Positions 1 to 5,801 of a stretch of 6,015 nt of DNA are shown here, piece by piece. A program made the position numbers and the translations under genes. The stretch is from the NCBI GenBank assembly GCA_902772085.1, contig CACXZL010000118.1, positions 1-6,015 on the forward strand, given 5' to 3'. The DNA is from an uncultured Coriobacteriaceae bacterium (GTDB lineage: Bacteria; Actinomycetota; Coriobacteriia; Coriobacteriales; Atopobiaceae). Under the pieces are notes generated by a model that searched no databases, was not told the origin of the DNA, and saw only the letters and a list, made by a program, of their open reading frames with translations. Positions within the stretch are counted from its first letter, which is position 1; every line of letters starts with the position of its first letter.

Positions 1-1
1 G

Positions 2-3000
2 ATTCTCAATAAGAATCCGTTTCGCGTAATCCTCGCCGCCTCTTTTCGCAAGATATGCCGCGCATTCCCTCATGTGGCACGAGCGTCCATTCCGGTCATG
101 CGTGTCGCTGCCGACAAGCTCTATGACGGTACCAATCTCTATGACCTACGGCTTGTGTCCACTATGGGATTCACGCGCAGTGACGTGGATCGTCTCGCTG
201 TCGTAGAAGGCGTGCAAAGTGTGATGCCAGCCATGTCGATGGATGCTATGACCCGTATGGGCAACTTGCAGATTGCCACGCGCATAAGCTCCATGGATGT
301 GGACGCCGTAGAAAAGGGCGTCGAGCAAGATGCAAACGTCATCCTCTCGGACGATGGCACCTACATAAACCGCGTATTCCTGCGCGAGGGCAGCTGGCCG
401 AGCAAGTCGGACGAGTGCGTGATAAGTGCCGACAAGCTCATAGAGGGGCTTTCGATAGGTGACAGCGTAGAGGTTCTGTATGGCGTTGTTGATATTGATG
501 ACGCGTTGAGCGCGAAGACCTTCAAAGTCGTGGGAACGGTGAGCGCCTCTCAGTATCCCTATACGGGACGCTTCGGCACCACCACGTTGGGGTCCGGAAG
601 CATAGACGAGTATATATTTGTGCGTAAGGACGCGTTTGTGGAGGACTATCCGTTTACGGAGATGTACATGCGCGTGGAGGGTGCGGATGCCTACGAGAGT
701 GGGTCGGATGCATACAAGGCAGCAGTGAATGCCGTGCGAGAGCGCATCGAATCCATGCAGCACGACCTTGCGCAGGCACGCCTTGTCGACATGAGGGCTG
801 ATGCCCAGGAAAAGATTGACGAGGCACGCGAGAAGCTTGAATCGAAGAAGGCCGACGCAAACAAAGAGCTCGGTGACGCGCAGTCCGAGCTCGATGACGC
901 AAAGAAGGAGCTCGACAGCTCAAAAACCCAACTCGATGACGCCCAAGCTCAGCTCAACGACGCTCAGTCTGAGCTCAGCGACGCGCAGGCGCAGCTGGCA
1001 GATGGGCAGGCAGAGCTCGATGCCAGCGCCAAAATGCTTGCCGATGGCGAGAAGGCCTATGAAGACGGTGCGTCGGAGCTTGCGTACTCCGGCAGGCAGC
1101 TCGCAGATGCTAAGCAGACCTTGGATGCTTCCGAGGCTCAGGTTGTCGCCGGGCGAGAGGCCCTCAATCAGGGTGAGCGGCAATGGGAGGAACACAAAGC
1201 GGATCTTCTGGGCCAGCTGGGGCTCGATTCCTCGGCATCGCTCGCGGACGCGCGTGCATACGTGAGTTCAAAGCAAGTGGAGATAGAGTCAGGCGGGCAG
1301 CAGCTGGAAGACGGCATCGCACAGGCAGAAGGTGCCATCGCTCAGCTTGAGGACGGCATAGGGCAGCTCGAGGACGGAATTGCTCAAGTCAATCGGATGC
1401 TGACGTACTTGCCAGGAGGTTCTTTGAGAAATCGGCTTCTCGCCCAGAGAGCGGAGTTGGACGATCAGCTCGAGCAGGCGCGAGCGGGCCTGCAGATCGC
1501 AACGGCTAGCAGACGGCAGCTAGAGGAGCAGCTGGCGGCCCTTCCCGAGCAAGCGGCTCTGCTCGAACAGGCTCTCGCAGGCATTGACGAGCTTGAGAGC
1601 GCTCGTGTGACCTTAGATGATACGGCCACACAGCTCGCGGATGCCGAGGCGAAGATGCAAGAGGGAAAGGCCGCGTACGAGTCTGGTTTGGCGCAGTACA
1701 ACGATGGCGCGGGCAGGCTCGAGAGCTCTCGCAAAGAACTGGAGGACGGCCGGAGCGCGCTCGAGAGCGGTCGCGCTGAGCTTGCCGACGGTCGCAGAGA
1801 CTACGAAAGCGGTCTGAGGGATTACGAGGACGGGCGCAGGGAGTACGAAGACGGTCGCAAGCAATACGAAGACGGCCAATCGCAGTACAATCAGGGCCTT
1901 ACGGAATACGAGACGTCTAAGGCAGATGCAGAGAGAAGGATTGCGGAGGCTGAGTCCGAGCTCGACGACGCACAAAAGGAAGTAGACAAGCTCGAAGCCC
2001 CTAAGCTTTACCTGCTCGACCGTACGCAAAACGAGGGGATTGTCTCACACAACTCCGACAGCCAGCGCATGGACTCCATCGCGGACGTCTTCCCGTTCAT
2101 CTTCTTCCTGGTCGCAGCGCTTGTTGCGCTTACTACCATGACGCGCATGGTGGATGACTGCAGGGTGGAGATCGGCACCTTTAAGGCGCTGGGGTATTCA
2201 AAGATGCGCATAGCCTCTAAGTTCTTGTGGTATGCGGGTATTGCCTCGACGACTGGTGCCGTGCTGGGCATTGCCATACTCTCACAGGTGTTGCCTATCA
2301 TAGTGACGTCTGCCTACTCCGTCATCTACACCGTGCCTGTGCAGATTGCGCTTCTTCCCATCAACCCGGGAACTGCTTTTCTTTCGGGAGGCCTTGGCGT
2401 TGGTGTGACCTTGTTTGCTACCTATGCGGCGGTGTTTGCGAGCCTGAAGGAGACGCCGGCCACGATCATGCTTCCGCGCGCGCCTTCTGCGGGCAAGCGC
2501 ATCCTCCTTGAGCGGGTTGGGTTCATTTGGAGGAACCTTTCGTTCTCTTGGAAGGTCACGTGCCGCAACATGTTTAGGTACAAGAAGCGTCTCACCATGA
2601 CCGTCGTCGGTATTGCAGGCTGCGCGGCACTTCTCTTGGTCGGCTTTGGCTTGCATGACGCAATCTGGGATGTGTTTGAAATCCAATACGGGCCGCTTCA
2701 GCATTACGACACGACGGTGGGCCTGAACTCCGATGCCCTAGAGACCGACATAGCGGAGGTGGAGGACTATCTCAGGTCCACCAATGAAACAAGCGACATC
2801 ATGAGGGTTCAGGTGGAAAACATGCAGGTGGGAGCCTCTCAGAGCGATAGGAATCCGGCAGTAACGCGTGTGTTTGTGCCGCAAAACAGCGATGAGCTTG
2901 CAAAAGCCGTAACGCTTCGCGATCGCGTCTCGCAGGATGCGGTGGCCTTCGACGACAATGCGGTGGTGGTTTCCGAGAAGCTTGCCACGACGTATGGGTT

Positions 3001-3706
3001 GAAGCCGGGGGATGAGATTCTCATTTACGAGCAAGACAACATAGGAAACACGAAGGGTGACGGCATTCCTCTTACCATCACCGGTATCACGGAGAATTAC
3101 GTATTCAACCTCGTGTACGTAGGCAAGGAGGCCTGGAAGGGCGTGAAGAGCAGGAAGCCGAGCTACTCCACCATCCTTTGCTCCACCAATCCTTCCAAGG
3201 ACGTGCGCGCGGCCATTTCAGACAGGCTGCACAACTTCGGCAATGTCTCAGTAGTGACATATACCGATGATATTATCGATGCATATCGTAAGACTGTTTC
3301 GGTGGTAGACATGATTGTGGTTGTACTCATCGTAAGCGCGGGCCTGCTCGCGTTCATCGTGCTCTACAACCTCACAAACATCAACATCAGCGAGCGTGTG
3401 CGCGAGATAGCGAGTCTCAAGGTGCTCGGATTCACCAAGCATGAAATCTATGCGTATATTTTTCGTGAGATTGCGCTGCTCTCTATCTTGGGCGACTTGG
3501 TCGGTATGGTATTCGGTGTCTTCCTCGCGCACTTCGTTGTGGTGACGGCGGAGGTGGACCAGGTGATGTTTGGCCGCACCATTCACCCGATGAGCTTCGT
3601 GTACGCCTTTGCCCTCACGCTCGTGTTTACCGCGCTTATCCTGCTGCTCATGCGACACAAGTTGGATAAGGTCGATATGGTAGAGTCGCTCAAGTCAGTG
3701 GAATAG
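2..3706 (+). CDS. FtsX/MacB-type ABC transporter permease with giant coiled-coil ectodomain (5' partial)
   Basis: This is the membrane subunit of an FtsX/MacB-class ABC system, whose members couple a cytoplasmic ATPase to work outside the membrane such as export or hydrolase activation. The frame has no stop back to the window edge, so the gene is taken as 5' partial; the first possible internal start is a GTG at 74. Counting residues from 74: an ectodomain (about 10-215), a coiled coil (218-641), FtsX domain 1 (helix from F673, then the cytoplasmic EIGTFKALGYSK loop at 699, more helices to about 810), a helix at about 841-863, a second ectodomain (about 865-1070), then FtsX domain 2 (helix from about 1077, REIASLKVLGFTKHE at 1110, two more helices). 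The duplicated E-I-x-x-x-K-x-L-G loop is the family hallmark and contacts the ATPase. The N-terminal helix expected just before MRVAADKLYDG is not visible. Substrate unknown. It is followed 15 nt later by another permease gene. Confidence 0.9.
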   Translation: MLNKNPFRVILAASFRKICRAFPHVARASIPVMRVAADKLYDGTNLYDLRLVSTMGFTRSDVDRLAVVEGVQSVMPAMSMDAMTRMGNLQIATRISSMDVDAVEKGVEQDANVILSDDGTYINRVFLREGSWPSKSDECVISADKLIEGLSIGDSVEVLYGVVDIDDALSAKTFKVVGTVSASQYPYTGRFGTTTLGSGSIDEYIFVRKDAFVEDYPFTEMYMRVEGADAYESGSDAYKAAVNAVRERIESMQHDLAQARLVDMRADAQEKIDEAREKLESKKADANKELGDAQSELDDAKKELDSSKTQLDDAQAQLNDAQSELSDAQAQLADGQAELDASAKMLADGEKAYEDGASELAYSGRQLADAKQTLDASEAQVVAGREALNQGERQWEEHKADLLGQLGLDSSASLADARAYVSSKQVEIESGGQQLEDGIAQAEGAIAQLEDGIGQLEDGIAQVNRMLTYLPGGSLRNRLLAQRAELDDQLEQARAGLQIATASRRQLEEQLAALPEQAALLEQALAGIDELESARVTLDDTATQLADAEAKMQEGKAAYESGLAQYNDGAGRLESSRKELEDGRSALESGRAELADGRRDYESGLRDYEDGRREYEDGRKQYEDGQSQYNQGLTEYETSKADAERRIAEAESELDDAQKEVDKLEAPKLYLLDRTQNEGIVSHNSDSQRMDSIADVFPFIFFLVAALVALTTMTRMVDDCRVEIGTFKALGYSKMRIASKFLWYAGIASTTGAVLGIAILSQVLPIIVTSAYSVIYTVPVQIALLPINPGTAFLSGGLGVGVTLFATYAAVFASLKETPATIMLPRAPSAGKRILLERVGFIWRNLSFSWKVTCRNMFRYKKRLTMTVVGIAGCAALLLVGFGLHDAIWDVFEIQYGPLQHYDTTVGLNSDALETDIAEVEDYLRSTNETSDIMRVQVENMQVGASQSDRNPAVTRVFVPQNSDELAKAVTLRDRVSQDAVAFDDNAVVVSEKLATTYGLKPGDEILIYEQDNIGNTKGDGIPLTITGITENYVFNLVYVGKEAWKGVKSRKPSYSTILCSTNPSKDVRAAISDRLHNFGNVSVVTYTDDIIDAYRKTVSVVDMIVVVLIVSAGLLAFIVLYNLTNINISERVREIASLKVLGFTKHEIYAYIFREIALLSILGDLVGMVFGVFLAHFVVVTAEVDQVMFGRTIHPMSFVYAFALTLVFTALILLLMRHKLDKVDMVESLKSVE
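725..1996 (+). repeat. Heptad-repeat DNA encoding the coiled coil
   Basis: About 420 codons are built of seven-residue units, giving a 21-nt rhythm. The early part has Asp-Ala-Gln-x-(Glu/Gln)-Leu units (about residues 265-320). Later parts switch to the x-x-x-Leu/Tyr-x-x-Gly style, with recurring D-G steps. This resembles the Leu-x-x-Gly heptads known from YhgE/Pip-type and related Gram-positive envelope proteins. Helix-breaking stretches occur near residues 380-390 (LGQLGLDSS) and at P447-G448-G449. The second sits near the middle, so the segment could fold back as a two-armed antiparallel hairpin (inference). Confidence 0.85.
1802..1912 (+). repeat. Near-perfect 21-nt tandem units (Y-E-D-G-R heptads)
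   Basis: Five consecutive heptads start with Tyr at residues 577, 584, 591, 598 and 605, and a sixth begins at 612. Units two to four all read Y-E-D-G. At DNA level, the tacgaagacgg core recurs at 21-nt spacing with mostly synonymous changes. It is the most regular patch of the larger coiled-coil repeat, and the likeliest place for unit gain or loss by slippage (inference). Confidence 0.8.
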
Positions 3707-3712
3707 AAGAGG
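3707..3712 (+). promoter_or_regulatory. Ribosome binding site for the downstream permease
   Basis: AAGAGG begins right after the upstream TAG stop and lies 9 nt before the ATG at 3722. It supports this start over the ATG at 3715, which reads only eight codons before a stop. The 15-nt gap between genes leaves no room for a separate promoter, so co-transcription is expected. Confidence 0.7.
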
Positions 3713-3721
3713 CGATGACGC

Positions 3722-4519
3722 ATGAAGGCAGCTCAAAATAGTGCTCGACAAGTGCTGGTGCCCACTATCACGATAGGCATACTCATTGCCGTGTGGGAGC
3801 TGGTGGTCCGTGTGGGCTTGGTGCCGGATTACCTGCTGCCTAGTCCCAGCCAAGTTATAGCTGCCTTCGTGCGCGATGTCCCTCTGCTCGCGACGCATGC
3901 CTCAACGACGTTGCTCGAAGCAGTGATAGGGCTTGTGCTGGGGGTGCTCATAGGGTTTGTGGTGGCCGTGCTCATGGATCGCTTCGAGATGATATATCTT
4001 GCACTCGACCCCATCATTACGGTGAGCCAGACCGTTCCTACCATCGCGATCGCACCTTTGCTCGTGCTATGGTTTGGCTATGGATTGGCTCCAAAGATAG
4101 TTCTTATAGTGCTGACCACGTTCTTTCCGATAGCGGTATCGCTTGTGAGTGGATTTCGCTCGGTGGATCCCGACATGATTGATCTCATGCGCACCATGAA
4201 TGCGCGTGAGTCGCAGATTTTTTGGCATGTAAAGATGCCACTGGCACTCGAGCAGTTCTTCAGCGGACTTCGCATCAGCGCTACCTATGCCATTGTGGGT
4301 GCCGTGATTGCAGAATGGCTGGGAGGTTTTTCTGGTTTGGGCGTGTACATGACGCGCGTGCGGAAGTCCTTTAGCTACGACAGCATGTTTGCGGTCATAA
4401 TCTTGATATCGGGTCTGTCGCTCGCACTTATGAAGGCGGTAGATTTCCTGAAGTACCTGTGTATGCCTTGGAAACGGGCTTCTGAAACAAGCCATAATTC
4501 TGAAACAAGCCATAAGTGA
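3722..4519 (+). CDS. ABC transporter permease, NitT/TauT class, ThiX-like
   Basis: This 265-aa integral membrane permease has the binding-protein-dependent transport fold, like SsuC, TauC and ThiX importers. It has an N-terminal helix (about 12-33), L-P-S-P-S motif (39-43), helices at about 62-85, 98-119 and 125-146, the EAA-type loop from D154 through M-R-T-M-N-A-R to the V-K-M-P and F-F-S-G-L-R stretch (184), then helices at about 186-208 and 221-245. The EAA loop binds the ATPase. The A-T-Y-A-I-V-G-A-V-I-A-E-W-L-G-G segment (187-202) and the downstream KSF most resemble ThiX-type permeases proposed to import thiamine pyrimidine precursors; that substrate is inferred from resemblance only. 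No ATPase, binding protein or TPP riboswitch is visible. It follows an FtsX-type permease by 15 nt, an unusual pairing. The C-terminus ends in a duplicated S-E-T-S-H-(N/K) tail from an 18-nt repeat. Confidence 0.9.
   Translation: MKAAQNSARQVLVPTITIGILIAVWELVVRVGLVPDYLLPSPSQVIAAFVRDVPLLATHASTTLLEAVIGLVLGVLIGFVVAVLMDRFEMIYLALDPIITVSQTVPTIAIAPLLVLWFGYGLAPKIVLIVLTTFFPIAVSLVSGFRSVDPDMIDLMRTMNARESQIFWHVKMPLALEQFFSGLRISATYAIVGAVIAEWLGGFSGLGVYMTRVRKSFSYDSMFAVIILISGLSLALMKAVDFLKYLCMPWKRASETSHNSETSHK
4481..4516 (+). repeat. 18-nt tandem duplication at the 3' end of the permease gene
   Basis: Two adjacent 18-nt units (4481-4498 and 4499-4516) differ only in their last base and encode S-E-T-S-H-N and S-E-T-S-H-K before the TGA stop. 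The unit length is a multiple of three, so the frame is kept. The tail lies beyond the last membrane helix and is hydrophilic. Confidence 0.95.
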
Positions 4520-4542
4520 GCGGCATTTTTTAAACGACGGGC

Positions 4543-4576
4543 AACAAAACCGCCCTCCCCAAACGGAGAGGGCGGT
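4543..4576 (-). terminator. Rho-independent terminator of the minus-strand membrane protein gene
   Basis: A perfect 9-bp stem (ACCGCCCTC at 4549-4557 with GAGGGCGGT at 4568-4576) has two further G-C pairs above a C-A mismatch and an AAAC loop. Read on the minus strand it is followed by TTTTGTTG, and it lies 30 nt past that gene's stop. On the plus strand its tail is a poor U-tract, so it may stop the convergent permease transcript only weakly. Confidence 0.8.
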
Positions 4577-4605
4577 GAACGTTTGCGCTATAGCGATGGT
4601 GCGGC

Positions 4606-5052
4606 TTAGCGACCAGCCTCCTGCTTGATGTTGTTTGCAATCCAAAACATGAGGCCTGCGACAATAACGCTCACAATCAAAGAGAGGGAGAATTTGCCCG
4701 AGAAGAGACCAGAAATGAGGTTCAGCGCGGAGATTACCAGTGAGGCGATGGCAAGAATCCAGACAGGCATAATCTTCTGGTTGTCATTTGCGGCGCGAAG
4801 TCCAAGGATGCCTTCGACGAGTGTAAGGATACCGTCTACGATGCCGACAATCCCGAGCAGCGAGAAGCCGGCGGTAACAGCGGCTTGCTGATTGCCGGTC
4901 ACGCCCGCCGAGGCGATGTCAGAGGAGTTGAGAATCCCGACGCCCACTCCCAATACTCCGCTCATGAGACCAGCGATGAGGGCGAACGCGCCAAAGACGA
5001 TGTTGATGATGGCGATGACAAGCAGCGCCTTTTGAGAGCTAGATCGATTCAT
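4606..5052 (-). CDS. Small four-helix integral membrane protein of unknown function
   Basis: This 148-aa protein has a short polar start (MNRSSSQK) followed by about four hydrophobic segments at residues 9-41, 57-80, 94-117 and 121-139, and a charged end (KQEAGR). The E-G-I-L-G-L-R-A-A-N-D stretch (80-90) after helix 2 is reminiscent of small uncharacterised membrane proteins in Coriobacteriia and related gut bacteria. That resemblance is from memory and no function is known. The ATG is supported by an AGGAAGG ribosome binding site 8 nt upstream. The gene is monocistronic as far as can be seen: it converges on the permease gene, ends in its own terminator, and its upstream neighbour points the other way. 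There are no enzyme motifs, signal peptidase site or lipobox. Confidence 0.85.
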   Translation of the reverse strand: MNRSSSQKALLVIAIINIVFGAFALIAGLMSGVLGVGVGILNSSDIASAGVTGNQQAAVTAGFSLLGIVGIVDGILTLVEGILGLRAANDNQKIMPVWILAIASLVISALNLISGLFSGKFSLSLIVSVIVAGLMFWIANNIKQEAGR

Positions 5053-5060
5053 GGTATGGC

Positions 5061-5067
5061 CCTTCCT
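5061..5067 (-). promoter_or_regulatory. Ribosome binding site of the small membrane protein gene
   Basis: Minus-strand AGGAAGG, preceded by AGAA, sits 8 nt before the ATG (5052-5050). It is a strong Shine-Dalgarno match and fixes this start. Confidence 0.8.
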
Positions 5068-5074
5068 TTCTACC

Positions 5075-5105
5075 GCCTGCCGCTTTTTGCAGCAGGCATA
5101 CTATA
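5075..5105 (-). promoter_or_regulatory. Leader hairpin and possible -10 element of the small membrane protein gene
   Basis: On the minus strand a 9-bp stem (5097-5089 with 5083-5075) closes an AAAAA loop. One pair is G-U on the minus-strand RNA but would be C-A on the plus strand, so the structure fits a minus-strand transcript better. Just upstream, TATAGT at 5105-5100 could be a -10 box. If so, transcription would start inside the stem, so the two elements conflict unless the promoter lies further upstream. No good -35 box was found. Confidence 0.4.
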
Positions 5106-5162
5106 GTCTTTCTACCATAACCGATGCGAATAGTGAAGTAGGAATTGTGAAGAGAAACGAAA

Positions 5163-5208
5163 TGTGCCGGGGGGACGTGTGTCAGGGGAACGGAGGCCCC
5201 CCGGCACA
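5163..5208. repeat. Strong intergenic palindrome, REP-like
   Basis: A perfect 12-bp inverted repeat (TGTGCCGGGGGG with CCCCCCGGCACA) encloses a 22-nt loop that contains two G-rich near-repeats (GGGGGACG and GGGGAACGG). It lies between divergently oriented genes. On the minus strand it is followed by TTTCGTTTC, on the plus strand by no U-tract, so terminator function is possible only leftward. Its composition suggests a dispersed REP-type element, but copy number cannot be judged from one window. Confidence 0.6.
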
Positions 5209-5314
5209 CTCTCCTGAATAGAAGGATTTGAACGAGTGGCATCGTTTGCTAAGCTCTTCTTTGTTTACTGTGTTTGTCTCCCGGCGAGAGTTGAATACCT
5301 TAAAGTAAAGCATT

Positions 5315-5322
5315 GGAGGAGG
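5315..5322 (+). promoter_or_regulatory. Ribosome binding site for the ATG at 5334
   Basis: GGAGGAGG lies 11 nt before the ATG. It is a near-ideal Shine-Dalgarno match, implying that a real gene once started, or still starts, here. The A+T-rich stretch upstream (about 5250-5310) may hold a promoter, but no convincing -35/-10 pair was seen. Confidence 0.65.
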
Positions 5323-5333
5323 CTTCGGATATC

Positions 5334-5373
5334 ATGCATAGCGCAGAAGAACTGGAAAATACAGTATTCCTCT
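5334..5373 (+). pseudogene. Orphan 5' end of a gene: 13 codons then stop
   Basis: From the well-placed ATG the frame reads M-H-S-A-E-E-L-E-N-T-V-F-L and then hits TGA (5373-5375). The translation is too short to assign. It does not look like the start of NHLM transporter 1, which normally opens with a C39 peptidase domain. It may be the start of another gene, perhaps a precursor peptide or accessory protein of the same locus, now joined to transporter sequence (inference). A real 13-residue peptide is possible but less likely. Confidence 0.4.
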
Positions 5374-5796
5374 GACTGTCGTGGGCGTGCTGTCCATAGC
5401 GCTCAGCACCCTCGCGGCGCGCTATGTGTCGAGCAAGCGCGTCAACTACACGCGCGCGAGCGCAAACGCAGCAGGCAGACTGTATTCCACGACAGTCAAC
5501 GGCATGGAAATGATCGAGACCATAAAGGCGGCAGGTGCCGAGGCCACCTTCTTCAATAGGTGGTCGGGTTATCAGGCGGCCAACTACGATATCCAGGCCA
5601 AAATGACCCTGGTCAACGAGTACGTGGGCACGATACCCCAGGCCATCACGAAGCTCGCCAATATCATCGTGCTGGTGATGGGAATCTGGCTTATCGTGAA
5701 GGGTGATTTCACACCCGGTGTCCTCTTGGCGTTCACGGGCTTTCTTTCCTCGTTCATGGCGCCAGTGAACCAGATGATAGGCCTGGCATCATCGAA
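5366..5796 (+). pseudogene. NHLM-type bacteriocin exporter, transporter 1: internal membrane-domain fragment
   Basis: About 143 codons starting I-P-L-T-V-V-G-V match the membrane domain of the first ABC transporter of NHLM (nitrile-hydratase-leader microcin) export systems, which normally carries an N-terminal C39 leader peptidase, membrane helices and a C-terminal ATPase. Diagnostic stretches are MIETIKAAGAE (5510-5542), FFNRWSGYQA (5549-5578), then GDFTPGVLLAF and SSFMAPVNQMIGLASS. These occur in transporter 1, not transporter 2. Hydrophobic helices are visible at about 5369-5425, 5628-5697 and 5720-5765. The fragment lacks the peptidase, the first helices and the whole ATPase (no Walker A, signature or Walker B). 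Its frame has a stop at 5339 just upstream and no start before the homology. It stays open to the window edge, but homology ends near 5796. Confidence 0.75.
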
Positions 5797-5801
5797 CGTA
5801 C

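Larger units (their letters stand above)
5053..5333. other. Intergenic region between divergent units
   Basis: About 280 bp between the start of the minus-strand membrane protein gene and the ATG at 5334. It holds that gene's ribosome binding site and leader hairpin on the left, the 12-bp palindrome in the middle and the GGAGGAGG site on the right. No tRNA-like or recognised riboswitch structure was seen. The short reading frames crossing it show no recognisable protein. Confidence 0.6.

Noticed and set aside
146..763. 205-codon open frame on the minus strand
   Set aside because: It lies wholly opposite the conserved ectodomain of the FtsX-type permease; its His/Arg-rich translation matches nothing recognisable. 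It is a shadow of the biased codon use of the real gene.
801..1265. 154-codon plus-strand frame and minus-strand frames (920-1195, 1613-2029) inside the coiled-coil region
   Set aside because: The 21-nt repeat keeps several frames free of stops at once. The products are low-complexity Arg/Ser/Pro or Leu/Val-rich shadows.
725..1996. Regular 21-nt periodicity as a CRISPR array or non-coding satellite
   Set aside because: No alternating identical repeats and unique spacers; the period equals seven codons and the frame is open throughout, so it is protein heptads.
2282..2704. 140-codon minus-strand frame
   Set aside because: Opposite the membrane helices of FtsX domain 1 and the following segment; Arg/His/Lys-rich antisense of hydrophobic codons with no domain.
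4520..4540. T-run just after the permease stop as a plus-strand terminator
   Set aside because: Only a three-base-pair stem (GCC/GGC) precedes it, too weak for a rho-independent terminator.
4586..4595. 10-bp palindrome CGCTATAGCG between the minus-strand gene stop and its terminator
   Set aside because: Short, and located after a stop codon; palindromes of this length arise often by chance. No partner site was seen.
5228..5255. TTGAAC and TAAGCT as a plus-strand promoter for the exporter locus
   Set aside because: Spacing is 16 nt and the -10 box matches only three of six consensus positions; other pairs in the region are equally poor.
5236..5559. 107-codon plus-strand frame from a GTG
   Set aside because: No ribosome binding site at the GTG, Cys/Arg-rich product, and from 5366 it runs out of frame across clear NHLM transporter homology.
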